Part shown: one piece after another, positions 19,330 through 29,554 of the stretch | Numbering within the stretch: the stretch's first letter is position 1 | Layout: each line of letters begins with the position of its first letter | NCBI RefSeq assembly: GCF_902806685.2 | Contig: NC_048546.1 | Coordinates: forward strand, 1,860,001 to 1,924,000 | Reading direction: 5' to 3' | Length of the DNA stretch: 64,000 bases | Source: Maniola hyperantus | Lineage: Eukaryota > Arthropoda > Insecta > Lepidoptera > Nymphalidae | Made by a program: the position numbers and the translations under genes | Notes under the pieces: generated by a model | What the model saw: the letters and a program-made list of their open reading frames with translations, nothing else | Database searches by the model: none | What the model was told of the DNA's origin: nothing

Positions 19330-19432
19330 GTGGTAACTAGCCACGGCCAAAGCCTCCCACCAGTCCAGAACAGAAATTTAGAACCTCCCACTAATAAGAC
19401 CACAGCACTTACCACTGCGCCAGGGAGGTCCT
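19330..19432 (-). mobile_element. SINE-C head, minus
   Basis: Complement of SINE-C: GTAACTAGCCACGGCC, GCCTCCCACCAG and GCACTTACCACTGCGCCAGG. The 3' half is missing. Confidence 0.7.
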
Positions 19433-19730
19433 CAAAAACTCAGCAGCCAATTTCAGAAGAGGTGTAACACCGCCCATTTCGCAACTTCCTAAAACTCAAT
19501 AATAATAATTTTTGTCCCGTAGGTAACTTGAATTTAGAACCGCATGATTCGAAATAAGCTAGCCACTAGTAGATCAACGAATCAGTAGTAGAGTAGAGGT
19601 GTGAACAAAGCGTGATTGTTATATTGATCGCTCTTGCCCTGCGGCGCGGCGCAAGTTAAGGGCTCCACGTCCCGGTGACTGGGAGTACGTAGGTATGTGC
19701 TTACAGTAAGCGCCCGAAACTAATGTAACC
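19433..19730. other. Unassigned interval
   Basis: Nothing recognised. Confidence 0.4.
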
Positions 19731-20132
19731 TTTTTAGGGTTCCGTACCTCAAAAGGAAAAACGGAACCCTTATAGGATCACTTTGTTGTTTGTCTGTCTG
19801 TCTGTCGGTCCGTCAAGAAACCTACAGGGTACTTCCCGTTGACCTAGAATTATGAAATTTGGCAGGTCTTGTAGCAGACATTAGGGAAAAAATCTGAAAA
19901 CCTTGAATTTGTGTTTTCTGAAATTGTTTGTGTAAAATAATTAGTATTTTCAATTTTTGAAGTAAGATAACTATATCAAGTGGGGTATCATATGAAAGGT
20001 CTTCACTTGTACATTCTAAAACAGATTTTTATTTATTTTTATGCATCAGTTTTTTAATTATCGTGCAAAATGTCGAAAGATACGACTTTAGTTCGGAACC
20101 CTCGTTGCGCGAGCCTGACTCGCACTTGGCCG
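19731..20132 (-). repeat. R3 repeat, full-length, minus
   Basis: TTTTTAGGGTTCCGTACCTC at one end and GCCTGACTCGCACTTGGCCG at the other. Directly abuts a SINE-A tail, so the SINE probably inserted into the poly-T edge. Confidence 0.75.
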
Positions 20133-20299
20133 TTTTTTTAAAGAATATTAGCCATATTTAATGGCTAATATTCCCCTTTCCTCTCCAACTAAGCATCAAG
20201 CTTGTGCTAGAAGTAGGTACGACAATAGTGCAACGGGCGGGGTTTGAACCGTCGACCTTTCGGTTTTCAGTCCGCTCTACCCGTTGAGCTATTGAGGCT
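20133..20299 (-). mobile_element. SINE-A, minus
   Basis: Poly-T, AAAGAATATTAGCC, body, B box complement GGGTTTGAACC, and a head ending TTGAGCTATTGAGGC. Its head cuts off the left TIR of MITE-M1 at 20300. Confidence 0.8.
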
Positions 20300-20452
20300 T
20301 TAGAAGGCGATAGCAGATTTGTGGAGTATTGTCCCTATCGTTGAGACCGACAAACCGTCATATAGGTATGAGTGACAGAGACAACGCTCTACAAAGCCGA
20401 AATGTCATTCTAAAGGCCGATGTACATTACTTTCGGCCGCGTACTGTACCAG
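20300..20452. mobile_element. MITE-M1, copy 1
   Basis: TTTAGAAGGCGATAGCAGAT ... CATTCTAAAGGCCGATGTAC with internal GACAGAGACAACGCTCTAC. The fuller copy at 23945-24117 shows TIRs TAATGTACATCG(A/G)CCTTTAGAA. The left end here was lost to the SINE. Confidence 0.65.
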
Positions 20453-20459
20453 TTTTCAC

Positions 20460-20520
20460 GTGAATGAATGAATGAATGAATGAATGAATGAATGCATGCA
20501 TGAATGAATGAATGAATGAA
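20460..20520 (+). repeat. (GAAT)n microsatellite
   Basis: About 14 units with a GCAT interruption. Confidence 0.95.
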
Positions 20521-20569
20521 CCGGAATGTGGCCGGAGTAAAGACCTTTTTGGCTGTTCAAAAAGCCTTA

Positions 20570-20915
20570 TTGAAGGCTTTTTAGGGATACGTACACGAAG
20601 GGTGCCAACTAAACCCTAATTAGTACTAAGCCTCCGCTGTCTGTCCGTTTGTTTGTCCGTCCGTCCGTCCGTCCTTCCGTCTGTATGTCAGCGGGCTGTA
20701 TCTCGTGAACCGTAACAGCGGTTACGGTTTTACTTGGCTATTTTGAAATTTTATTGTTGTAATAGCGGCAATAGAAAATACACTCTCAGTGAAAATTTCA
20801 ACTCTCTATCTATTACAGCCTACTGACAGCTGACAGAAGGACGGGCAGAGGAAACTTAGTAATATGGTCCCGTTGCTACCCTTCGGGTGTGAAATGGAAC
20901 CCTAAACAGACGTAA
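20570..20915. repeat. GGGTTCC / CCCTTCGGGT foldback repeat
   Basis: Left TAGGGATACGTACACGAAGG and right CTACCCTTCGGGTGTGAAAT with AACCCTAAA are weak inverted partners. It contains a (GTCC)n tract and ATGTCAGCGGGCTGTATCTC. Same family as 6988-7160. Confidence 0.55.
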
Positions 20916-21236
20916 AGGCACCAAAAGAAAGTATAGATGCCTAATTTCCAAAATCGAACCTGCATCCCTCTATACGTTCTACTATACGCTACCACCATAC
21001 CACCATCACGGCTCATCCTGCTTATCGCGCTTGTTTTTAAAAACAAACCCCAAAAAATTGACACGAAACCTTTCACGTGGCGTATAAAACCCGTCCCACA
21101 TACATTTGCTAAACGTGAGCCACACGTGACGCCATTTGAATGAGACGCGTGTATCAATCGTAGACAGACCGACCTTGTGTAGCATCACCATATTACAAAA
21201 TATTTTTACTTCCGTCCTAAAAAAAATTAAAAAAAA
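20916..21236. other. Unassigned interval
   Basis: Short overlapping frames on both strands; no domain recognised. Confidence 0.4.
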
Positions 21237-21290
21237 AAACCGATCAAGTGCGAGTCAGACTTGCGCAGCAAGGGTTTTTTCAACTGCAAT
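21237..21290 (+). repeat. R3 left-end fragment
   Basis: ACCGATCAAGTGCGAGTCAG, then GCAGCAAGGGTTTTTT: the left end of R3, diverged. Confidence 0.5.
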
Positions 21291-21367
21291 TTTTTTACAA
21301 GTTCATTAACGGAAAAATAATATATTTGTAAATGCAAGTTTATAAACGCAAAAATTATATATTTTAA

Positions 21368-21530
21368 CCGACTTAAAAAAAAGGAGGAGATTCTCAAGTC
21401 GACTGTATGTTTTTTTAAATTTTACTTGTGCCGCGCAGTCATGCAGTCCCGCGCAATGCGAGCGAGTCAAATCCACACTTTTTATCAATTACATAATCTT
21501 CAATTGTATAATATGCTTTTTTAGGAGCAT
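21368..21530 (+). repeat. ACCGACTT-type repeat, diverged
   Basis: AACCGACTTAAAAAAAAGGA and later TTACATAATCTTCAATTGTA / TAATATGCTTTTTT. The second half recurs at about 30980-31015. Confidence 0.45.
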
Positions 21531-21834
21531 ATTTTTAGTAGATCATCTCTTAATCATAATCATTTATTTATTTTGCTTAGATAATATGGTAGGTACATGA
21601 CGTATATTATTTACATGGGGTCTTAAAATTTAGGTGATCACATATCCTGCCAAGTATGGAACTTAAGCTTGGAACTATCAATAAGATTAACAAAAGCGCG
21701 TTCAACTCTAGAAAACCTTGTCGTAGGATTTGCCTTTAGTTATATATTTCATGTCCCGTTTTCGCAGCGTCGAGCATGGTGATCTCACACAGACTACCCT
21801 CACGTAACTTATAAAATATTTCTCTTTGTTTCAG
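21531..21834. other. Unassigned, ends in an acceptor-like tract
   Basis: No repeat recognised. It finishes with TTTCTCTTTGTTTCAG, a good spliceosomal 3' splice site. Confidence 0.4.
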
Positions 21835-21959
21835 GTAAGCGCCGCACGTCAGTCGAATCACGCAGCGTTTTCCTCCCTCGGCTTGTACGTAATCTTTGCG
21901 CACCCCGTATTAAAAGTCGGTGACGTTTAGTGTGAGGTTAACTATTTGGTTGGAAATAG
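21835..21959 (+). other. Candidate host 5' UTR exon
   Basis: 125 bp of moderately GC-rich, non-repetitive sequence. It is preceded by a pyrimidine tract plus CAG (ending 21834) and followed by GTAAGA (21960-21965). There is no long open frame, so if it is an exon it is probably 5' UTR. GTAAGC directly after the acceptor is odd and weakens the case. Expression data would settle it. Confidence 0.25.
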
Positions 21960-21984
21960 GTAAGATCATTATTTAAAAAACGGT

Positions 21985-22056
21985 GAATGAGTGAATGAAT
22001 GAATGAATGAAATGTGCTTTATTGTACATTAACACAAAAACACTGAACAACAAAAA
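21985..22056 (-). mobile_element. LINE 3' end scrap with (GAAT)n tail
   Basis: GAATGAATGAATGAATGAAA, then TGTGCTTTATTGTACAT, typical of a reversed non-LTR 3' terminus. Confidence 0.45.
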
Positions 22057-22287
22057 TCACTAGGTACCCATATTATAAATGCGAAAGTGTGTTTGTTTGC
22101 TGGTTTATTGGTTTATTGGTTTGTCCTTCAATCACGTCCCAACGAAGCATCGGATCGACGTGATTTTTTGCATGGGTATAGTTTAAGACCTGGAGAGTGA
22201 CATAGGCTACTTTTTAACCCGAAAAATCAAGTTCCCACGGGATTTTTAACCTAAATCCACGCGTACCAAGTCGCGGGCATCAGCTAG
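22057..22287 (+). mobile_element. Hel-1 Helitron-like element
   Basis: TCACTAGGTACCCATATTAT start after A and GGGCATCAGCTAG end before T. Contains all Hel-1 blocks. Confidence 0.75.
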
Positions 22288-22541
22288 TACAAAAATATAC
22301 ATGTAGGGTCACCACTCACCACTCACCGAGTTGTACCTATGGAGTGTATATTTCACGCAGCTCCCAAAAGTACGATCAAACACAATCTGAACAAGAATCA
22401 AAAATACATTACGGCAGGAAATTAAAACGACAAGAAAATAACTAGTGCAGCCAGTAGGGACGTGAATATTTTATTTATGAGGCTCCAGACACAGACTACG
22501 TCGAACAAGTAGACTGGCCGTGCGTAAATAGGAAACGCAAC
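22288..22541. other. Unassigned; possible outer flank of foldback
   Basis: No clear feature. Confidence 0.35.
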
Positions 22542-22975
22542 GCCTCTCCATAAACGGAGAATCGCGTGACGCACCGCGCGACGCGATGCACCACGCGACG
22601 CGCAACGCGCCACGTCTCTGTAAGAAAAGAGCCGTACTTACTTACGCAAACCGCCACAGCCATGTTACACCTTCAGATTGGCACACTGAAGGTGAGATCT
22701 ATAGAGCGCACTTTGACTTTGCTCAGACTTAAGATTGAGTTAAAACGAGACACATTTATGTGAGAGATATACATCTGTCTCGTTTAACTCTGTCTTAAGT
22801 CTAAACAAAGTCATAGTGCGCTCTATAGATCTCACCCTCAGTAATCCAATCTGAAGATGCAACATACGTACGGCTCTACGGAGACTTGGCGCGTTGCGCG
22901 TCGCGTGGTGCGTCGCGTCGCGCGGTGCGTCACGTGATTCTCCATTCATGGAGAGGCGTTGCGAGAAACATAGCG
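22542..22975. mobile_element. GC-rich foldback element, ~200 bp arms
   Basis: Left arm from ACGCAACGCCTCTCCATAAA to AACGAGACAC (about 22548-22753); right arm is its reverse complement (about 22775-22968) at roughly 85-90% by eye. Both arms hold CGCGACGCG/GCACCACGCG clusters and the motif GATCTATAGAGCGCACT. The spacer is only about 20 bp. Many overlapping frames here are shadows of the CGACGC repeats. Confidence 0.7.
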
Positions 22976-23200
22976 ACACCAGCGACGGGGCCCACGTCTG
23001 TGACCGTAGTGTCACACGCGAAATCATATGGCGATATGTGGTCTCGTTTACGAAGACGCCGCGTGCTACGCCAGTTAACAAGATAACGCTTCTGCAAAAA
23101 CGCTCTCACATTTGGCCATATGTTTGAGTTAACAGCGCGACGCGACGCACCACGCGGCGCAGTCATACGCCTCGTGTTCAAATTAGACTACGAGTACTTA
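22976..23200. repeat. Right flank with CGACGC clusters
   Basis: GCGCGACGCGACGCACCACG recurs near 23137-23158. The element may therefore extend further than the paired arms, or two related GC-rich elements may adjoin. Confidence 0.4.
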
Positions 23201-23660
23201 CTTGTTTTGCGACTACTGTCCCTTATTTAGTAATAATCTCTTAAAAAGTTAGAGGAGACCACGACGAGATCGGACAGTCTAATTAGACGAAAAAAAACCA
23301 TCCCTTTACAGATTTACACACAGATAACGTCAACTTGAAAAGTTAAGATCAGTGTTTTTGAACTGGCTTCTTTTATTGACTTCGTGTGTCAACGAGAGCT
23401 CTATCTACTTAATTTTTTCAGTCTGTGACCCCCGCGTGGCCGGGGCTTGGGGACGAGATCATAATTCATGGCCGCACTGGCGTGTTAAACATGTCATTTT
23501 GTTTTTAATTTATACTTATACGAGCAAGCGTGTTTCTATTTTATCGTGTTTTCATTGTTTTTGAGTTACTTTTAGCTTTTGTTTTGAGACGCGAGTAGAG
23601 TTTTTAAGGCTTTTTAAAGAGAGGTCGGTAGAAAGATAGAGAGGAATAATTTGGACATTA
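23201..23660. other. Unassigned interval
   Basis: Holds an acceptor-like CTTAATTTTTTCAG before TCTGTGACCCCCGCGTGG (about 23421). There is no convincing partner donor. No repeat recognised. Confidence 0.35.
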
Positions 23661-23866
23661 TCATCAGGTTGGTTGTTGTTGGTTTGTCTTTCAATCACGT
23701 CGCTACGGAGCAACGGATATACGTGATTTTTTGCATGGGTGTAGTTAAAAAAAAAAAAGACCTGGAGAGTGACATAGGCTACCTTTTTAACCCGTAAAAT
23801 CAAAGAGTTCCCACGGGATTTTTAAAAACCTTAATCCACGCGCACGAAGTTGCGGGCATCAGCTAG
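23661..23866 (+). mobile_element. Hel-1, 5' end diverged
   Basis: TTTCAATCACGTCGC ... GACCTGGAGAGTGACATAGG ... GGGCATCAGCTAG before T. The TATTATAAATGCG start is gone. Confidence 0.65.
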
Positions 23867-23944
23867 TCGAAATATAAATTACTATTTCGATCGATATTAT
23901 AATAAAAGTTGACCTAAAGCAAATTTTGAAACCCGTTTATCTTA

Positions 23945-24117
23945 CAGTAGTAATGTACATCGACCTTTAGAAGGAGATAGCAGATTTGTAGAGCATCGTC
24001 TCTGTCGTTGACAAAACGTCATATAGGTATTGAGTGACAGAGATAACGCTCTACAAAGCCGAGGCGAAATGTCATTCTAAAGGCCGATGTACATTATTTT
24101 CGGCTGCGTACTGTGAC
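23945..24117. mobile_element. MITE-M1, copy 2 (most complete)
   Basis: TAATGTACATCGACCTTTAG at the left and its complement CTAAAGGCCGATGTACATTA at the right, with sub-internal GAGATAACGCTCTACAAAGC. No target duplication defined. Confidence 0.7.
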
Positions 24118-24133
24118 TCATTTTTCATGTTAC

Positions 24134-24268
24134 TAGCTTATGCTCGCGACTTCGTCCGCGTGGACCTCACAAATTTCAAACCCCTATTTCACCCCCTAAG
24201 AGGTTGATTTTTCAAAAATCCTTTCTTAGCAGATGCCTACGTCATAATAGCTATCTGCATGCCTTTAC
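24134..24268 (-). mobile_element. Hel-2, 5'-truncated
   Basis: CTAGCTTATGCTCGCGACTT and CGTCCGCGTGG (hairpin) through GATGCCTACGTCATAATAGC to CTATCTGCATGCC. Confidence 0.7.
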
Positions 24269-24715
24269 CTTGTAGGTACGCAATCTCCACCCCATTGAAA
24301 AATTACTATAAATTATTTTGTTCAAGAGGTAAACAAAAAAAAAAGAATAACGAAGAGAACGAACGCGCCGGCACAAGCATCCTCGCAGCTAAAATATCAG
24401 AAATCAACCACTCTTACGCCTATCGCAGACGACCGCTTTATGTCAGACGCCGATTTTTACTCGAGTGTAAAAATCGACCAAAAAAAGCAGTGTAATGTTT
24501 TCAATGTTCATGTGTGTATGTACTTATGTGAATTTCTTTACTCCACCATAACTTCGATATGTCTGAACAGATTTGAATATTTATAGTGTATAGTTAGATT
24601 AATTACATAATCCCAAGTGATACTGACTATAATTTTTAAAAGAAATTCAATGCAGCGGCTGTATGGCAAAAATGGGGAAAATAAATTCTTCAACTAATTC
24701 TTCATTTATACTTTA
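24269..24715. other. Unassigned interval
   Basis: A 78-codon open frame (24259-24495) is basic and low-complexity with no domain. Nothing else seen. Confidence 0.4.
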
Positions 24716-24756
24716 CTAGCTGATGCCCGCGACTTCGCCCGCGTGCAACATATTTT
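24716..24756 (-). mobile_element. Hel-1 3' end scrap
   Basis: CTAGCTGATGCCCGCGACTT and CGCCCGCGTG: terminus and hairpin only. Confidence 0.6.
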
Positions 24757-25796
24757 TTCATACATCATAATACAAGATCATTATTCCCTATATATTTGTC
24801 GGATCGACAATTATCGGCAGTCTGCGGTAGGCGTAAGATATTGTATATTGAATTCTTACAGCATAATGGGGCTCCCACGCCAGTTCCGAGGGCTTCGAAT
24901 ATAAAGTACAATATTATAAAATATAATACCTCTTGAAAGCTCTCTATTGTAGCCGCTTTAGTAGACACTTCTCTCGCTATTTTAGTACATTCTTACAAAG
25001 CCTGGATTCTAAGTTGACTTTTTCTTTTGTAGCTTGACGGCTTTTATGTAAGAATTTTCGTTTAAATGTTAATTTGAAATAACTTGTTCGATTTATTTTA
25101 TTGGATGTTGAAACTTGAAATACGAATTATTTCGAAATTAATTGGGTACCTACTTGACAGTGTACAGTACAGTTAGTACAAGATTGAACAATGCATTTAT
25201 CGTTTATCGTTTCGTTTACTCCTCACGGTCAATGTTTACGTATTGTCCGGCAGTATGAGTTGGCCATAACAGTCAGTATTGGACTCATCGAGTAAAAGAA
25301 ATAGTAAACGTGATGGTCCAACTCTCGCCACAATTTGTCTCTCTTACACGTTCGCAAAAAAAGGGGGACAGATATACGCTGCCATTTTGTTGAGTTTGGC
25401 ATTTATTATTTCGTTTATTGACGTTTTTGACAGATTGACAATGACAGATTGACAGCGTGACAATGACAAACAAGTGACAGTCCACCACTTAGTCTATGGT
25501 GTGTGTGTCTATGGTAATTTGTCTAAGATCACTAAAAACCTCAAGAAACTTGTGTCCAGAGCCAAATTTTCATCAGATTAAAAAAAAAGTTACCGCTTTC
25601 TAGTCTGTTACTCTGTCATTGTCAGTAAAAAAATAAATCAAAACAAACCAACGAAACCAACATAACCTTTTATCATAACTGAAACTGAGAGTTGAGACTG
25701 AAACAAACGGAACAATCGCTTTAGTTTTAACTAGAAAACTGAAGTTTTACTGATTATTAGGTATATATTATTATACGTAATACAACTTTGTAGAAA
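24757..25796. other. Unassigned ~1 kb
   Basis: AT-rich sequence without recognised elements. TGACAGATTGACAATGACAG near 25425 is a short irregular repeat. No coding potential seen. Confidence 0.45.
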
Positions 25797-26213
25797 CAAC
25801 TTCGACAAGGAAGCTGACAGAAAAATAAGCTGGGCTGGGCAGCATTTGGAAAATTGCGTCAAGTCTTCAATTCGTCGATACCCCAAAGCCTAAAGACGAA
25901 AGTCTTTAATGAATGTGTCCTACCTGTGATGACGTATGGTGCTGAAACGTGGACACTGACAGTTGGCCTTGTCCACAAGTTCAAAGTCGCTTAGCGGGCT
26001 ATGTTGGGTAACTCTGAGGGACAAAATCCGTAACAACGAAATCCGTTGGATGACCAGAGTGACTGACATAGCCCAACGAATTAGAAATCTGTACTGGCAG
26101 TGGGCAGGCCACGTCTGCCGCAGAACCGATGGGGCAGACGTGTTCTGAAGTGGAGACCGCGTATCAGCAAGCGCAGTGTGGGACGACCTCCAACCCGCTG
26201 GACTGACGACCTT
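25797..26213 (+). pseudogene. RTE-type LINE protein fragment
   Basis: Frames read WAAFGKLRQVFNSSIPQSLK and VMTYGAETWTLT. After shifts they read RDKIRNNEIRWMTRVTDIAQ, then YWQWAGHVCRRTDG. This is the RTE C-terminal arrangement (GAETW ... RDxIRNxEIR ... WAGHxxRRTD). At least two frameshifts and the lack of upstream RT make it dead. It differs enough from the 48321-type copies to be another subfamily. Confidence 0.7.
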
Positions 26214-26639
26214 AAGTAAGTTTACTCTCTCTCTTCGGATCACGCTCACATAATGTACTAATTACTAGGTAATACAAATCTCTTGATCTGAATTCTGACA
26301 CATAGACAAGTGGCCAGGTTTGAAGAGTATAGTTAAATCATAACATAACTTCATATGTACCTACCTACTTAAATAATTACTGTCTACTAGGTACCTAGCA
26401 TTAAATGAGTTCAAAAAGGGCTGAGCCATCATTAATAATTATATTTGTTAGAACAGTTTTGACTACTGACCGCTTGATAAATGACAACACATTTTAGACA
26501 TAATCTTGTGGTACACTGAAGTTAAAGTTGCAATAAAACATCTAGGTAATCTATTACAGAAAGGCAACTCTTTAATAATCAATTCAGTTTTCTTTGTTTA
26601 AGACATGTAATTAAGTTCGGGACCTTGAGTTTGAGCTGT
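26214..26639. other. Unassigned interval
   Basis: Nothing recognised. Confidence 0.4.
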
Positions 26640-26925
26640 ATTTTAGTGTATGTATAAAGGTTATCTGTCTATCTATCTGCTGGCTTTTTACAGCTCATCC
26701 GTTCAACCAATTTTGACAAAAGGTACAAAGATCTTTCATCCTGGGGATGGATATAGCCTATTTTTAAATAAACTAGGCTCTGAAAATCGAACAGTTCCCA
26801 CAAGATAAATGAAGTTGCGAGTATAAATTATTTAGTGTGGAGCTTTGTTACATGCTGGAGAAGGAGATAGGCTACTTTTACCCTTTAAATCAGCGCGGAT
26901 AAAGTCACGGGCATCATCTACTTAT
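26640..26925 (+). mobile_element. Degenerate Helitron-like copy
   Basis: GTATAAAGGTTATCTG ... AGCTCATCCGTTCAACC ... GATATAGCCTATTTTTAAAT ... AAAGTCACGGGCATCATCTA. Block order resembles the Hel families, but the CTAG is mutated and two end-like segments are present. Confidence 0.4.
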
Positions 26926-27360
26926 TAATTAATATTATAAATAAAACTTAGACCTCATTAAGATAGATAGTAAAATAAGAAGAATAGTTCTTGTCTAATT
27001 AGCAATTTAAAAAATTAAAGATCAATAATTTCTATTTTTTCAGTGATAACTGTGGACCCGTTAGTTACGTTATGTTAACAGCCTGTGAATGACCACACCA
27101 CCTGCCTAATCCACTTTGTTAGAAGAATGCAAGTTGATTTTGCTGCATCAAGACTACACTCTACAGAATCCTCATAAGTCATCTAAGTGCAGTAACACTG
27201 CGCAACAAACTACAGTTTTATAACAATATAAAAATTTAATAGTAAATAAAATGTTTTTTGTCTCTGCTTTTCTATTATGAACATAGTGTTTTTATAGCTA
27301 GTCATGCCATAAGATTCTTTTATAGGCATTTTAATTCATACCTACATACAACGGGCTAGC
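26926..27360. other. Unassigned; weak exon-like segment
   Basis: TTTCTATTTTTTCAG ends at 27043. About 200 bp of non-repetitive sequence follows, with AATAAA at about 27246. A last exon is possible but nothing else supports it. Confidence 0.25.
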
Positions 27361-27652
27361 TTTTGAGACTTGCCGCCTTGATGGAGAAAAGAAGAGGAGA
27401 TAGGGACGTTCCGGAGTCTCTGGATTCATCCATACAAAACGTGAGTGAGTCTCTGGCTGAAGGAGTGAAGGGGTTGACTTACCCCGCCGCCCCCTACCGA
27501 GGCTGTTTTAAGTCAATGACAATTTTATCAAAATTAAAAATCATTTAAAAAAGTATACATCCCCGGCGGAAAATCACTCCTTCCAAGGGAATGATTTCCC
27601 TCCCCTCCCTTTTACCTCAGCTACCCCCATCAAGGCTGCACGTTTCAAAATG
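27361..27652. mobile_element. Foldback MITE, 24-bp outer arms
   Basis: TTTTGAGACTTGCCGCCTTG (27361) pairs with CAAGGCTGCACGTTTCAAAA near 27630-27652. The 61-codon frame inside (27363-27548) has no domain. Confidence 0.5.
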
Positions 27653-28388
27653 TTCATACAAATAAACAAAATTGAAAATTGCCTGTTACGTTCTCAATAA
27701 GCTCATAATTAAAAAAATTGTGAGCTAATCTTTGAAGTGTTGAACCGATTTTGATGAGACTTGGTGCACAAACAGTTGGGGACAGTGTGGCTAATTCTGT
27801 TAGACGAGGTCTAAATGTATTGCTATCCTTTTCTGCAGTGCAGGGAGCTTATGAAAGGAACAGCAATACACATAAACCTGTCATTTTAATTTAGTTTTGA
27901 TCATAGATTCCCGGAAATATCCAGGCAGGCAAATTCCAGGATACTTTTTAACTATTATTAGTATCATCTGAAAACTTACTTTTTTTAGGATGAAATAAAA
28001 CAAATTAAATTCTTTTGTTTAAATTTAAATTAGATACTATAAGTAGGTAGGTATGTGTATAAGTATTTTACATCAGCTGTAAAATTCATAAGGTGTATTT
28101 AAGTAGGTACATCATAAACAGTTCAAATTATATAGGTATTCTACAAGTCTGATGACCCCCAGGTTAGTTGCAGTCTTGACTCTTGAATTAAGTTAGGTTC
28201 TAGTGGCCCTAGCTTAGGTAGCTGGAAGATAGGCAACATAATCTGGTAAGTATAGGTTAGGTACCATAGATGATCTGCAACCTGAAAATAATAATTTATT
28301 TTAGAAAAATACTTAATATAATAAGCTAGCTAAATTTGGTAGGTAGGTCCATTTCATACAAAATTTTACTAACTTATACCCTTCTATA
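27653..28388. other. Unassigned ~740 bp
   Basis: TGTTGAACCGATTTTGATGA near 27738 resembles the line common to Helitron-like lepidopteran repeats, but no ends are visible. Otherwise nothing. Confidence 0.4.
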
Positions 28389-28478
28389 CTAGATTGTGCC
28401 CGCGATTTTGTCCGCGAGGACTACACAAATTTCAATTAGATAGATCAGTCAGTCAGCTTTTCCTTTTTTATATATAGA
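28389..28478 (-). mobile_element. Minimal Hel-2, ~90 bp
   Basis: Minus strand: starts TCTATATATAAAAAAGG and ends at CTAG after the hairpin block, with the middle (CATGCAGATAGC to GGGTGAAAT) deleted. Both termini survive, so it is a natural minimal element. Confidence 0.65.
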
Positions 28479-28800
28479 TAAATTAAGTACCTACTTTCTT
28501 GTTTGTGAATGGATGCAAGTAATGGTAGGTAGTAGGTAGGTATTTTCTGTTATTGTATGTATGTTTCTTAATATACCTGGTAGGTAGGTACCTACCTAGG
28601 TTTCTATTCTGGTGAAAAAATGGGTTGATTTTATCAGATGTAGGTACCAACTTATATGTATAATTGAATCATAAATTAATGTAAGTAGGCACCTACTTAG
28701 TAGGAAATTTGAGCCACACGTTTGATGTACCTACCCATAAGGCTTAGAATAATATTATGTAGGTATTAGGTACCTAGGTATAGGTAGGTAATAAATTGTG
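28479..28800. repeat. GTAGGTA / TACCTAC-rich DNA
   Basis: Many TAGGTAGGTACC and TACCTACC runs, partly self-complementary. A low-complexity composition common in Lepidoptera; no gene. Confidence 0.6.
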
Positions 28801-28906
28801 CATATCTTACCTTTGCCTCAATGATCAAGGTGTGACATACTCTTTGTGATCGATCTTACAACGCTACAAGTAAATGCATTCTGCGAGCTATATGTATGGA
28901 TGGCTA

Positions 28907-29428
28907 TCGCTGCACAAAATGATTCATCCGAGATGCACTATTATCATTATCTATCATTTTAGCCTGTGGATGTCTGTCTTCTACATCCAATCATCGCTGC
29001 ACAAAATGATTCATCCGAGATGCACTATTATCATTATCTATCATTTTAGCCTGTGGATGTCTGTCTTCTACATCCAATCATCGCTGCACAAAATGATTCA
29101 TCCGAGATGCACTATTATCATTATCTATCATTTTAGCCTGTGGATGTCTGTCTTCTACATCCAGTCATCGCTGCACAAAATGATTCATCCGAGATGCACT
29201 ATTATCATTATCTATCATTTTAGCCTGTGGATGTCTGTCTTCTACATCCAGTCATCGCTGCACAAAATGATTCATCCGAGATGCACTATTATCATTATCT
29301 ATCATTTTAGCCTGTGGATGTCTGTCTTCTACATCCAGTCATCGCTGCACAAAATGATTCATCCGAGATGCACTATTATCATTATCTATCATTTTAGCCT
29401 GTGGATGTCTGTCTTCTACATCCAGTCT
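28907..29428 (+). repeat. 87-bp minisatellite, six units
   Basis: Units start TCGCTGCACAAAATGATTCA at 28907, 28994, 29081, 29168, 29255 and 29342, and are almost identical (one A/G difference near CATCCA(A/G)TC). Because 87 is 29 codons and lacks a stop in one frame, a 185-codon frame (28874-29431) runs through it. There is no sign that it is translated. Confidence 0.95.
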
Positions 29429-29554
29429 TGAGGCATCCTCATTCAGCCACTTCATGTTAGGTACCTACTCTATAATATGAACGGTCCATCGGTCGGTACC
29501 CCACTAGGTACTTGTAGGTATGCTGTGGTACCAAATCTCAACTCAGTAGGAACG

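Noticed and set aside
20876..21191. Overlapping frames on both strands around 20.9-21.2 kb
   Set aside because: No domain, no codon bias visible, and mutual overlap; likely chance.
27043..27250. Terminal exon with AATAAA
   Set aside because: Only a single acceptor-like site supports it; no open frame continues into it and no other evidence is available.
28479..28800. Telomeric (TTAGG)n repeat
   Set aside because: The motif here is GTAGGTA/TACCTAC in both orientations without a TTAGG run, so it is interstitial low-complexity DNA.
28874..29431. 185-codon protein-coding gene
   Set aside because: The frame is six copies of an 87-bp minisatellite with no independent coding evidence; synonymous-type change between units cannot be seen because units are almost identical.
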